From Candidatus Sericytochromatia bacterium S15B-MN24 CBMW_12 (GTDB taxonomy: Bacteria > Cyanobacteriota > Sericytochromatia > S15B-MN24 > UBA4093), in the NCBI GenBank assembly GCA_002083825.1, contig DAZV01000030.1, forward strand, positions 1-64,000: 64,000 bases of DNA, in the 5' to 3' direction. Positions 1 through 7,623 of the stretch are shown here, piece by piece. The notes under the pieces were generated by a model. It worked only from the letters and a program-made list of their open reading frames with translations. It was not told the DNA's origin and ran no database searches. The first letter of the stretch is position 1; every line of letters begins with the position of its first letter. Both the position numbers and the translations under genes were made by a program.

Positions 1-599
1 TCCTCGTGGATCAGGCGGCTCTTGATGTACTCCAGCCGCGAGATGACGGGCATCAGGGGTTTGACGATCCGGCGGTAGGCGATGATGTCGCGCCGCAGCA
101 CCGAGATCTCCTCGACCGTCTCGCGCCCGCCGTGCGTGAAGATCATGTCCTCGATGTCCTGAACGTTGCGCTCGATCTTGTAGACGACGGGGAAGAAGTT
201 GTCCACGAGATGGTCGATGACCCGGTACAGGAGGTAGCCCGAGCCCATGCTCATGTCGTCCTCGCGCATCGTCGCGGATCCCTCGCAGGCCTCGAAGTAG
301 CGGTCGAGCGGCCAGACGCGCCCCTTGTGGATGGTGATCAGGAAGTCCGGACCCACGAAGACGTCCACCTCGGACGGCGTGGTCACCCGGCGGCGCTTGT
401 CGAAGACCGGGAACTGCAGCACCAGGAAGAGGTAGTCGTCGTACTCGTCGAGTTTCGGGCGCTGCCAGCGGCTGGTCAGATCGTCGAAGTCGAGAGGATG
501 GAACGGAAAGCTCTCCTCGAGAACCTCCAGGTCCTCGGCGGAGGCCTGCGGGAGATCGAGCCAGCGCAGCCCGTTGAACCGGATCTCGCGAATCGCCAT
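1..599 (-). CDS. corA: CorA-family divalent metal transporter (N-terminal part, cut by window start)
   Basis: I translated the minus strand from the ATG at 599; the ORF track lists only a plus-strand shadow here. The visible 199 residues begin MAIREIRFNGLRWLDLP and carry the usual CorA cytoplasmic domain: a WQRPKLDEYDDYLFLVLQ stretch, DVFVGPDFLITIHKG, then the long helix with ERNVQDIEDMIF. These match the Mg2+/Co2+ channel family, which acts in the inner membrane. The C-terminal transmembrane helices and GMN signature lie outside the window, so ion selectivity cannot be judged. The gene starts 3 bases after the stop of the upstream permease gene, so it is probably the last gene of the peptide-transporter operon by read-through or coupling, although the functions look unrelated. 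Confidence 0.9.
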   Translation of the reverse strand, partial: MAIREIRFNGLRWLDLPQASAEDLEVLEESFPFHPLDFDDLTSRWQRPKLDEYDDYLFLVLQFPVFDKRRRVTTPSEVDVFVGPDFLITIHKGRVWPLDRYFEACEGSATMREDDMSMGSGYLLYRVIDHLVDNFFPVVYKIERNVQDIEDMIFTHGGRETVEEISVLRRDIIAYRRIVKPLMPVISRLEYIKSRLIHE

Positions 600-602
600 G
601 CG

Positions 603-1490
603 CTAGACCTGCCGCTTGGTCTTGGGATCCAGAAGATCCCGCAGACCGTCGCCGAGTAGATTGAATCCCAGGACGACCATCATGATGGCGAGGCCGGGGA
701 AGGTCACGATCCAGGGTGCCGAGCGGATGAAGGCGCGGGCGCTGTTGAGCATGGTTCCCCATTCCGGGGTCGGCGGTTGGGCTCCCAGCCCGAGGAAGGA
801 CAGGCCGGCGGTTTCCAGGATGGCCGTGGCGATGCCCAGGGTGGCCTGGACCATCAGGGGGGTGAGGCAATTGGGTAGGACGTGGCGGAAGATGATGGCC
901 CCGTGCGAGGCCCCCGACGCATGGGCGGCTTCCACGAACTCCTGAGACGTGACGCCCAGGACCGAGGCGCGAACCAGTCGGGCGTAGACCGGGACGTTCA
1001 CCAGCCCGATGGCTATCATGGCGTTGGTGAGACTCGGGCCCATGACGGCCACGATCAGGATGGCGAGCAGGATGCCGGGAAAGGCCATCATGAGGTCGAC
1101 TCCGCGCATGATCGCCTCGTCCGCCCACTTTCCGGCGTAGCCCGCGAGCGTGCCGAGCGCGGTGCCCAGAACCAGCGCGATGCCCACCGAGATCAGCCCC
1201 ACCTGCAGCGAAATCCAGGCCCCCGCGACGATCCTCAGCCCGATGTCCCGCCCCAGGTCGTCCGTCCCCAGGACATGGGTCATGCGGGGGGAAAGCAGCC
1301 GCTCTTCGAGGTTCTGGGAGGTCGGATCGTAGGGCATGATCTGCCCGATGACGGCGACGAGCAGGAAGACCAGCACGATGACAGCCCCCCAGACCGACGA
1401 GCGGTTCCGCAGGAAGCGACGGGCCCAGACCCGCCAATCGTCGGCGGGGGGCTCGGGTGATGGGGCTTGGGGCACGATCGTGATCGCCAT
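603..1490 (-). CDS. dppC: Oligopeptide/dipeptide ABC transporter permease, DppC/OppC type
   Basis: This 295-aa inner-membrane protein is one half of the channel of a peptide importer. It has the DppC layout: a cytoplasmic N-terminal tail, a first membrane helix near residues 33-52, the HVLGTDDLGRDI signature near residue 72, and five more helices. The EAA loop that docks on the ATPase is seen as EAAHASGASHGAIIFRHVLPN near residues 183-205. It lies 73 bases downstream of dppB with a hairpin in the gap. No ATP-binding subunit (DppD/DppF) is in the window, so the importer must borrow or encode one elsewhere. Substrate (dipeptide, oligopeptide or nickel) cannot be read from the sequence. Confidence 0.93.
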   Translation of the reverse strand: MAITIVPQAPSPEPPADDWRVWARRFLRNRSSVWGAVIVLVFLLVAVIGQIMPYDPTSQNLEERLLSPRMTHVLGTDDLGRDIGLRIVAGAWISLQVGLISVGIALVLGTALGTLAGYAGKWADEAIMRGVDLMMAFPGILLAILIVAVMGPSLTNAMIAIGLVNVPVYARLVRASVLGVTSQEFVEAAHASGASHGAIIFRHVLPNCLTPLMVQATLGIATAILETAGLSFLGLGAQPPTPEWGTMLNSARAFIRSAPWIVTFPGLAIMMVVLGFNLLGDGLRDLLDPKTKRQV

Positions 1491-1517
1491 GTTATTCCGT
1501 TCCGTAGGCGCCCCCCT

Positions 1518-1556
1518 CGCAAAGTCCTCGGGCTTCGCCCCTCCGAGGACTTTGCG
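1518..1556 (-). terminator. Strong hairpin between dppB and dppC
   Basis: Perfect 14-bp inverted repeat CGCAAAGTCCTCGG / CCGAGGACTTTGCG with an 11-base loop. It sits inside the operon, between the stop of dppB and the start of dppC, and has no U-tract. It may stabilise the upstream mRNA or attenuate the distal genes rather than end transcription. Confidence 0.6.
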
Positions 1557-1563
1557 GCGCCGA

Positions 1564-2562
1564 TCATCGCAGCCTCGGATCCAGGCGGGTGTACAGCATA
1601 TCGGTGGCGAGGTTCACCAGGACGAAGCAGGTGGCGAAGACGAGCACGCAGCCCTGGAGCACCGGGAAGTCGCGCGAGAATACTGATTGTACCGCCAATG
1701 AGCCGATTCCGGGCCAAGCAAAGAGGGTCTCGGTGATGACCGCGCCCGAGAGCAGGTAGCCGAGCTGGAGGCCGGCCACGGTGACGATGGGGATGGCGGC
1801 GTTTTGGAGGGCGTGCCGCCAGACGACCACCCGCTCGCCGAGGCCCTTGGCACGGGCGGTTCGAACGTAGTCGGCTCCGAGCACGTCGAGCATGGCGGCG
1901 CGGGTCATGCGGGCGATGATGGCCATCGGGACGGTGGCGAGGGTGAGGGCCGGCAGGATCAGATGGGTGACGGCTGACCGGAAGGCGACGAGGTCGGCGC
2001 GCAGGAGCGAGTCGACAAGATAGAAGCCCGTCAGCGGCGCGAGGTCGAGCGTGATGTCCAGTCGCCCCGACAGCGGCAGGATCCTCAACTGGGCCGAGAA
2101 GAGCAGCATCAGGACGAGACCCAGCCAGAAGATGGGCATCGAGACCCCCACGAGCGCAAGCGAGGTGCTGAGCAGGTCGATCCAGGAGTTCTTGCGGGCT
2201 GCGGCGAGGATTCCCAGGGGGATGCCGATGGCGAGGGCGATAGCCAGGGCCGCGACGCCGAGTTCGGCGGTGGCGGGGAAGCGCCGGCCGATCTCGTCCG
2301 TCACCGGAGCTCCCGAAGCGATCGAGCGACCGAGATCGCCCCGGGCCATGCGCCCGAGCGTGAGCGCGAGCTGAACGGGGACGGGCTGGTCGAGGCCGAG
2401 GTCGTGCCGGACCCGGGCGATCGCCTCGGGACTCGCCCGCTCTCCGAGCATGACCTGAGCCGGATCGCCCGGCACCAGCCTCACCGCGCCGAAGACGATC
2501 ACGGTCACCCCCAGGAGGACGGGAAGCAAAAGTAGCAGGCGGCGTAGCAGCATCGCCATCAT
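1564..2562 (-). CDS. dppB: Oligopeptide/dipeptide ABC transporter permease, DppB/OppB type
   Basis: This 332-aa protein is the second channel half of the peptide importer. It starts with a membrane helix (residues 5-27) followed by the DppB family motif VRLVPGDPAQVMLGERASPE, where residues that contact substrate-side partners usually lie. The EAA docking loop reads RTARAKGLGERVVVWRHALQN around residue 230, and the C-terminus LVNLATDMLYTRLDPRLR is the usual DppB ending. It is 27 bases from the binding-protein gene. Length and helix count are normal for the family. Confidence 0.94.
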   Translation of the reverse strand: MMAMLLRRLLLLLPVLLGVTVIVFGAVRLVPGDPAQVMLGERASPEAIARVRHDLGLDQPVPVQLALTLGRMARGDLGRSIASGAPVTDEIGRRFPATAELGVAALAIALAIGIPLGILAAARKNSWIDLLSTSLALVGVSMPIFWLGLVLMLLFSAQLRILPLSGRLDITLDLAPLTGFYLVDSLLRADLVAFRSAVTHLILPALTLATVPMAIIARMTRAAMLDVLGADYVRTARAKGLGERVVVWRHALQNAAIPIVTVAGLQLGYLLSGAVITETLFAWPGIGSLAVQSVFSRDFPVLQGCVLVFATCFVLVNLATDMLYTRLDPRLR

Positions 2563-2589
2563 GACGTGGGTTCCATCGGGAGCTCCTTG

Positions 2590-4227
2590 CTAGCGATCCG
2601 CCGGCGGGGCGATCCAGGTCCGGGCAAAATTCGCCTTGCCCGTGGGGTGAAGCTGGAAGCCATGGACGTTGGCCCGGACGGCCGCCATCTGCTTGGCATG
2701 GAAGAGCGGCACCCAGGGCGCGTCGCGGTGAATCGTCTCCTGCGCCGCATGGTAGAGCCGCGTTCTTTCGGCGGGATCCGAGACCTGGCGAGCCTTCACG
2801 AGCAAGCGATTGGTTTCCCGGCTCCGGTAGTAGGCGTAGTTGGAGGAGCCGCCCGCGCGGGCGTTATCGGCCGCCAGCAGGTTGTAGAGGAAGTTGTCGG
2901 GGTCGCCGTTGTCGCCTATCCAGCCGATCAGCGCGGCCTGGTGGTCGCCCTTTCCCAGCTTGTCGAGGTAGGTTCCCCATTCGAAGGTGGTGATCGTCAC
3001 CTTGACGCCGATCTTGGCGAGATCCGACTGGATGGCCTCGGCGACCCGTTGGCCCTGCGGCATGTAGGGCCGAACCACGGGCAGGGCCCAGAGTTCCATC
3101 TCGAAGCCGTCGGCATGGCCGGCTTCGCTCAGGAGTTGCCTGGCCTTCGCGGGATCGTAGGCGTAGTCCCGGATGGCCTCGTTGTAGCCCCAGAGGGTGG
3201 GGGGCATGGGGTTCTTGGCGGCCTCTCCGAGCCTTCCGTCGGCAAAGAAGGCCTTGATCAGGGCGGGCTTGTCGATGCCGTGGTTGATGGCCTGCCGGAC
3301 CTTGACCTGGTCGAAGGGCTTACGATCGTTGTTCATCGCGAGGTAGCCGATGTTCATTCCGGCTTCTTGCAGGAAACTCAGCTCGGGATTCGCCTGGACG
3401 CGCGCGACGTCGTCGGGGTTGATGCCGTTCATGGCGTGAATGGCCCCTACCTCCAGTTCGAGCAAGCGAACGGCGTTCTCGGGGACGGGCTTGAAGATCA
3501 GCTTGTCCAGGTAGGGGCGGCCCCCCCAGTAGCTTTCGTTGGCCGCCAGGACGATCTTCTGGTTGGGTTCCCACGCCACGAAGCGGAACGGGCCGGTGCC
3601 CACCGGATGCCGGGCGATGTCGGCGCCGTGACGCGCCAGGGCGGCGGGCGAGACGATGCCCATCGAGAACATCGCGAGGTTGCCGAGGAAGGTCGCGTCG
3701 TTTTGCGCCAGCGTGATCCTCACGGTATGCGAATCGACGACCGTGACCGCCGAAACCGCCTTTTCGAAGAAGCTCTGCCAGAACTCGAACTGCTGGCCCT
3801 CTAACGGCCGGCGCTGGCGTTCGAAGTTGATCTTGACGGCCTGAGCGTCGAAGGGCGTTCCGTCGTGAAACGCGACCCCTCGGCGCAGGTGGAAGGTGTA
3901 GGTTCTTCCGTCCGGGGCAATTTCCCAGGAGGTGGCCAGCCCCGCTTGGAGCGCCGTCGAGTCGTCCTGGAAGTGAAGGAGCTTGTCGAAGACGTTCTCC
4001 GTCACGATCGAGGATTCGCCGTCGGTGGTGTCGGCCGGATCGAGGCGGGTGGCATCCTTGCCCTTGCCGAAGATCAGCGTGCCGCCGTAGACGGGTTCGG
4101 CGTCCGAAACCGTCGCCGGCCGGCTGCGGGTGCGCTCGGGGTTTTGCTTGCTCGTCGAAGAGCAGGAAGCCGCCAGGACTGCCGCCAGCAAGGCGGCAGT
4201 GAGCGCGTGGAAGCGAGGCATGAGCAC
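2590..4227 (-). CDS. dppA: Periplasmic peptide-binding lipoprotein of ABC transporter (SBP family 5)
   Basis: The 545-aa product opens with a lipoprotein signal peptide (ALTAALLAAVLAASC; lipobox LAAS/C), so it would be lipid-anchored outside the inner membrane. The family-5 solute-binding fold is clear: GGTLIFGKGKDATRLDPA at the start of the mature domain, then TSWEIAPDGRTYTFHLRRGV, the classic signature loop, near residue 105, and VRQAINHGIDKPALIK near residue 315. It would capture oligopeptides or dipeptides and deliver them to DppB/DppC. It is the second gene of the operon, 6 bases after the PqqD-like gene. Binding-pocket chemistry cannot be judged. Confidence 0.93.
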   Translation of the reverse strand: MLMPRFHALTAALLAAVLAASCSSTSKQNPERTRSRPATVSDAEPVYGGTLIFGKGKDATRLDPADTTDGESSIVTENVFDKLLHFQDDSTALQAGLATSWEIAPDGRTYTFHLRRGVAFHDGTPFDAQAVKINFERQRRPLEGQQFEFWQSFFEKAVSAVTVVDSHTVRITLAQNDATFLGNLAMFSMGIVSPAALARHGADIARHPVGTGPFRFVAWEPNQKIVLAANESYWGGRPYLDKLIFKPVPENAVRLLELEVGAIHAMNGINPDDVARVQANPELSFLQEAGMNIGYLAMNNDRKPFDQVKVRQAINHGIDKPALIKAFFADGRLGEAAKNPMPPTLWGYNEAIRDYAYDPAKARQLLSEAGHADGFEMELWALPVVRPYMPQGQRVAEAIQSDLAKIGVKVTITTFEWGTYLDKLGKGDHQAALIGWIGDNGDPDNFLYNLLAADNARAGGSSNYAYYRSRETNRLLVKARQVSDPAERTRLYHAAQETIHRDAPWVPLFHAKQMAAVRANVHGFQLHPTGKANFARTWIAPPADR

Positions 4228-4233
4228 TCCGGT

Positions 4234-4584
4234 CTAGGTCATGAAGTCCAAGGCATGCAGCTGGCGAAGCCGCAGAACGACCGAAGCGGCATGGTCCTGG
4301 GCCGGTTCCACCCGATGGCCGAACTCGCCGAAGAGCGTCTTGCCGATTTCATGCACGCTCCGCGAACCGTCCGAAAGCTCCCAGACGCGGCCGCCGACAT
4401 CGTCCAGGCGATGACTGCGCGCTCCGAAGATCCGGCTGATCCCGGACGCGGCGATCGTGAGGGTGACGGAGCCGTCGTCATGACGCTCCCAGCCGGCATC
4501 GGCGCGGCGAATCGGCCGCTGCAAGAGCAGATTCTGATTGGCGTTCTGAAACAACGGCATGGTGCGCGCTCGGGTCATGGCCAC
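4234..4584 (-). CDS. PqqD-like (RRE fold) small protein heading the peptide-transporter operon
   Basis: The 116-aa protein contains a PqqD-like segment: a short beta-rich start, then VWELSDGSRSVHEIGKTLFGEFG (about residues 65-88), which is the family's W-x-L-x-DG-x-x-x-x-x-EI pattern. PqqD domains bind the leader of ribosomally made peptides (RRE function). About 35 N-terminal residues (MPLFQNANQNLLLQRPI) precede the domain. There is no radical-SAM or cyclase gene adjacent. The gene lies 6 bases upstream of the peptide-binding lipoprotein and is probably co-transcribed with the importer. The link to peptide recognition is an inference from family plus context; some PqqD-like proteins have unrelated roles. 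Confidence 0.6.
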   Translation of the reverse strand: MAMTRARTMPLFQNANQNLLLQRPIRRADAGWERHDDGSVTLTIAASGISRIFGARSHRLDDVGGRVWELSDGSRSVHEIGKTLFGEFGHRVEPAQDHAASVVLRLRQLHALDFMT

Positions 4585-4639
4585 CTCATCCTTCTAGCCT
4601 TCGTATTCTAGCACCCCCGCGAAATCGGAGACTACTCCC

Positions 4640-5362
4640 TTAGGGGGGCGCGAGGAGCCTCGCCGCCCCGGGGTCGAGCAGCATTTCCGCATCCGGATGC
4701 GCCTGCAAGAGCGATGCGGGCCAGCGGGGATCCAGCCAAGGCCCCGCAGCATGCGCCACCGCCTGGGCCTTCGATTCCCCGGTGGCCGCCAGGATCAGTT
4801 TCCGGGCCTGCATGATCGTTCCCACCCCCATGGTTAGCCCTTGCCGGACGCCTGAAAGCTGGGCCGGCAACGCGTCGCGGGTCATTTTCGAGAGCGTGGC
4901 GACGTGGATCCCCGAGACCAGGCGCTCGCTCGGTTCATTGAAGGCAATGTGGCCGTTTCGGCCAATGCCCAGGACGGCGAGATCCAGTCCCCCCGCCGCG
5001 ATCAACGAGGCGAAGCGGGACGCCTCCGCCGCGGCATCCTCGGCGTCGCCCCGCAGCGCATGGAAGGAGCCGGCGGGAAGGTCGATGCGCGACAGTAACG
5101 CCTCGGCGAAGAACCGCGCGAAGGAATCCGGATGATCCGGCCCCAGCCCGAGGTACTCGTCCAGGGCGAAGAGCGTGGTTCCGGCGAAGGATATCGTGCC
5201 CTCGGCGACCCAGTCACCGAGAAGGCCATACGCCTTTCTCGGCGTCTCGCCGCTGGGGAGCGCCAGGCGAGCTCCGGGTTTCAGGGCGAGCGCGATGCCC
5301 TGGGCCAGTTCGAGGCTCACGGCCTCGGCGGAGGGAAGACGTTTGATTCGCATGAGGGCCAT
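4640..5362 (-). CDS. nagB: Glucosamine-6-phosphate deaminase
   Basis: The 240-aa enzyme converts glucosamine-6-phosphate to fructose-6-phosphate and ammonia in the cytoplasm. The NagB active-site strings are present: LALPSGETPRKAYGLL (phosphate-binding loop), FALDEYLGL with the catalytic Asp, and LAVLGIGRNGHIAFNEP with the His of the catalytic dyad. It could in principle be a 6-phosphogluconolactonase, but LDEY and GRNGHIAFNEP favour NagB. No nagA, nagK or PTS gene is adjacent. An SD-like GGAG lies just before the first ATG; a second in-frame ATG (MRIKRL) is three codons later. Confidence 0.92.
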   Translation of the reverse strand: MALMRIKRLPSAEAVSLELAQGIALALKPGARLALPSGETPRKAYGLLGDWVAEGTISFAGTTLFALDEYLGLGPDHPDSFARFFAEALLSRIDLPAGSFHALRGDAEDAAAEASRFASLIAAGGLDLAVLGIGRNGHIAFNEPSERLVSGIHVATLSKMTRDALPAQLSGVRQGLTMGVGTIMQARKLILAATGESKAQAVAHAAGPWLDPRWPASLLQAHPDAEMLLDPGAARLLAPP

Positions 5363-5377
5363 TGTACTCCAGAAGGA

Positions 5378-6565
5378 TCAAGTCAGCGTGTCCTTGTCGG
5401 TCCAGGCGGGCAGGGAGAACGAGAACGTGCTGCCTTGGCCCAGCGTGCTTTCGGCCCAGACGCGGCCCCCATGAAGCTCCACCAGGCTCTTGACCAGGGA
5501 TAGCCCCAGCCCCATGCCGCCGAACTGGCGGGTGGCGGACGGATCGGCCTGATAGAAGGAGGTGAAGAGCATCTTGAGCTTGTCCGGGGCGAGTCCGATG
5601 CCGGTGTCGCGGATGTCCACGACCACGGCCTCGCTCTGCCCGGGATCCTTCAGCCATCCTTCACCGTATCTCGCGCAGGCGATGATCGTGATGCGACCGC
5701 CGGGGGGCGTGAACTTCACGGCGTTGGAGAGCAGGTTCGCGATGATCTGGTAGACGTGGTTGGGGTCTCCGCGAACCATCGGCAGGTCGGGGGCGACGTG
5801 CAGATCGATGGTCAGGGGCTTCGAGGTCGCGACGTCGAGTTGCTGCTCGCAGGCGGGCTGGAGGATCAAGCCGAGGTCGAGGGGCTGGATGTCCAGAGAG
5901 AGCTTGCCTGCCGTGAGCTGGTTCATGTCGATCATGGCGTTGATCAGCTCGCGAAGGCGGTAGCCGTTGGTGAGTAGCTGCTGCAGGAGATCGTGCTGGT
6001 CGGAGTTGAGGAGGCCCGTGAGTTCTTCTTCCAGGATCTCGCCGTAGCCCAGGATGCCGGAGAGGGGGGTGCGAAGCTCGTGGGTGACGTTGGAGAGCAG
6101 GTTGCGGCGGACCTGGTCCAGCTCCTTCAGTTGGCGGCTGGCGTCCTCGAGCTCTCGGGAGCGCGTTATCAGGCAGTTCCAGGTGTCGAGGGCGCGCTCT
6201 CGCACCAGCCCATGGATCAGTTCGTCGAGCAGCCAGACTCCCTCCTCCTCGCTCTGCACTCCGACCTCGGTGTAGGCGTCGCGAATTTGATGGGGCAGGC
6301 TGAAACAGAGGGTGACCATGTGGGGATAGTCGACGCCTTTTTGTTCCAGCGCATCGAGATGCCGACCGAGCTTCGCGAGGTCCTCGGGGAGCCTCTCGCC
6401 CTGCATGTGGCGGATCCAGGTTCCCAGCAGCTCGGAGAGGAAGGTCCGGGCGATCGCCTCGTAGGCGGTGTTCGTCAGGGGCTCGGGGAGCCCGATCCGG
6501 CCCAGGCAGCGCGTCACGACGTCCGGGGCGTGGGTGGCGTAGGTCTCGACCAGGGTGATCCTCAT
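5378..6565 (-). CDS. Orphan cytoplasmic sensor histidine kinase
   Basis: The 395-aa protein has no membrane helix. Residues 1-145 are a helical domain resembling RsbR/RsbU-type N-terminal sensor modules (inference). They are followed by a coiled linker (residues 135-160), HisKA with the phospho-acceptor His in NVTHELRTPLSGILGYGEIL (about 161-180), and HATPase_c with the N box (QIIANLLSNAVKFTPPGG), G1 (DIRDTGIGLA), F box and G2 (GGMGLGLSLVKSLVELHGG). All kinase motifs look intact. No response regulator is adjacent, so the partner is unknown. An SD (GAGGAAGG) precedes the ATG. It ends 15 bases before nagB begins and may be co-transcribed with it. Confidence 0.93.
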   Translation of the reverse strand: MRITLVETYATHAPDVVTRCLGRIGLPEPLTNTAYEAIARTFLSELLGTWIRHMQGERLPEDLAKLGRHLDALEQKGVDYPHMVTLCFSLPHQIRDAYTEVGVQSEEEGVWLLDELIHGLVRERALDTWNCLITRSRELEDASRQLKELDQVRRNLLSNVTHELRTPLSGILGYGEILEEELTGLLNSDQHDLLQQLLTNGYRLRELINAMIDMNQLTAGKLSLDIQPLDLGLILQPACEQQLDVATSKPLTIDLHVAPDLPMVRGDPNHVYQIIANLLSNAVKFTPPGGRITIIACARYGEGWLKDPGQSEAVVVDIRDTGIGLAPDKLKMLFTSFYQADPSATRQFGGMGLGLSLVKSLVELHGGRVWAESTLGQGSTFSFSLPAWTDKDTLT

Positions 6566-6683
6566 GATGCCTTCCTCAGTCGCGCCCCGGGCGCCGGAGA
6601 GCCTCTCGAAAGGGTCGTCAGGCCTAACTTCCAGCTCCCTGGCGACAGCGGAGGTTCCCCGACCGCGGCTACCCGGAGTCTAC

Positions 6684-6724
6684 CACGAGGCCCCTTCCCC
6701 CAGTAGGGGCGAAGGGGCCTCGTG
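6684..6724 (-). terminator. Stem-loop between nadC and the histidine-kinase gene
   Basis: Perfect 13-bp inverted repeat CACGAGGCCCCTT / AAGGGGCCTCGTG with a further CCCC/GGGG pair in the loop, just past the nadC stop. There is no U-tract, so termination strength is uncertain. Confidence 0.6.
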
Positions 6725-6741
6725 AAGAATTCGGCGCGGGA

Positions 6742-7623
6742 TCAGGCCGTGTGAAGGTCGAGGCTGATGTCCAGGCTGAGCGCGCTATGCGTCAGGGCCC
6801 CCACCGAGATGAAGTCCACGCCGGTCTCGGCGACGCGCCGGAGGGTCGCGAGCGTGATGCCCCCCGAGGCCTCCGTCGTCGCTCTTCCGTCGATCAACGA
6901 GATGGCCTCGCGCATGGTATCGGGATCCATGTTGTCGAGCATGATGATGTCGGCGCCCGCGTCCAGGGCCTCGCGGACCATCGCCAGGGACTCGGTCTCC
7001 ACTTCGATCCGGACCGTCATCGGAGCGCCCAGGCGTGCGCGCCTCACCGCTTCTGGGAGGGATCCCGCGATTTCGATGTGGTTGTCCTTGATCATGATGG
7101 CGTCCGCCAGGCCGAAGCGATGGTTTCGCCCGCCGCCGACCCGCACGGCGTACTTCTCGAGCAGCCGCAGGCCCGGAGTCGTCTTGCGGGTGTCGAGGAG
7201 CTGCGTACCGGTGCCCTCGATGGCGTCGGCGTAGGTTCGCGCCATGGTCGCGGTGGCCGACATGCGTTGCAGGAGGTTCAGGGCCACCCGTTCGGCCATC
7301 AGCAGGGAACGGGCGGAGCCCCGGATCTCGGCGGCGATCGCGCCCTTTTCGAGGCGATCGCCGTCCTTCGCGAGGCTCTTGAAATCGAGCTCGGAGTCCA
7401 CCAGCTGGAAAATTCGCTCGACCACCGGCAGCCCCGCGACCACTCCCGCCTGCTTGAAGAGCAGCTCGGCGCGGCCCATGGCGTCGGGAGGCACGATCAG
7501 GGTGCTGGTCAGATCCCCCCAGGCCCAGTCCTCGCGCAGGAAGTGCTCGAGAAGGGGATCGAGCGTCAGCGGGTGGAGGCCGGAGTGAGCGAGGAGCGGG
7601 CTTGAATGAAGTGTTTTAGGCAT
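6742..7623 (-). CDS. nadC: Nicotinate-nucleotide pyrophosphorylase (quinolinate phosphoribosyltransferase)
   Basis: The 293-aa protein condenses quinolinate with PRPP to give nicotinate mononucleotide, the third step of de novo NAD synthesis. I start it at MPKTLHSSPLL (7623), because the longer track ORF reads through the nadB gene in the wrong frame. Motifs: REDWAWGDLTS at the N-terminus, ERVALNLLQRMSATATMAR, LDTRKTTPGLRLLEKYAVRVGGG (PRPP/quinolinate Arg-rich loop), KDNHI, and DIIMLDNM at the C-terminal barrel. It overlaps the end of nadB by 58 bases, so the two are translationally coupled. nadA, needed for the step between them, is not in this window. Confidence 0.96.
   Translation of the reverse strand: MPKTLHSSPLLAHSGLHPLTLDPLLEHFLREDWAWGDLTSTLIVPPDAMGRAELLFKQAGVVAGLPVVERIFQLVDSELDFKSLAKDGDRLEKGAIAAEIRGSARSLLMAERVALNLLQRMSATATMARTYADAIEGTGTQLLDTRKTTPGLRLLEKYAVRVGGGRNHRFGLADAIMIKDNHIEIAGSLPEAVRRARLGAPMTVRIEVETESLAMVREALDAGADIIMLDNMDPDTMREAISLIDGRATTEASGGITLATLRRVAETGVDFISVGALTHSALSLDISLDLHTA

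Noticed and set aside
6-659. 217-aa plus-strand ORF at the window start
   Set aside because: It is antisense to a clear CorA-family frame on the minus strand and has no family features.
2566-3804. 412-aa plus-strand ORF
   Set aside because: Antisense shadow of the peptide-binding lipoprotein, created by high GC at third codon positions.
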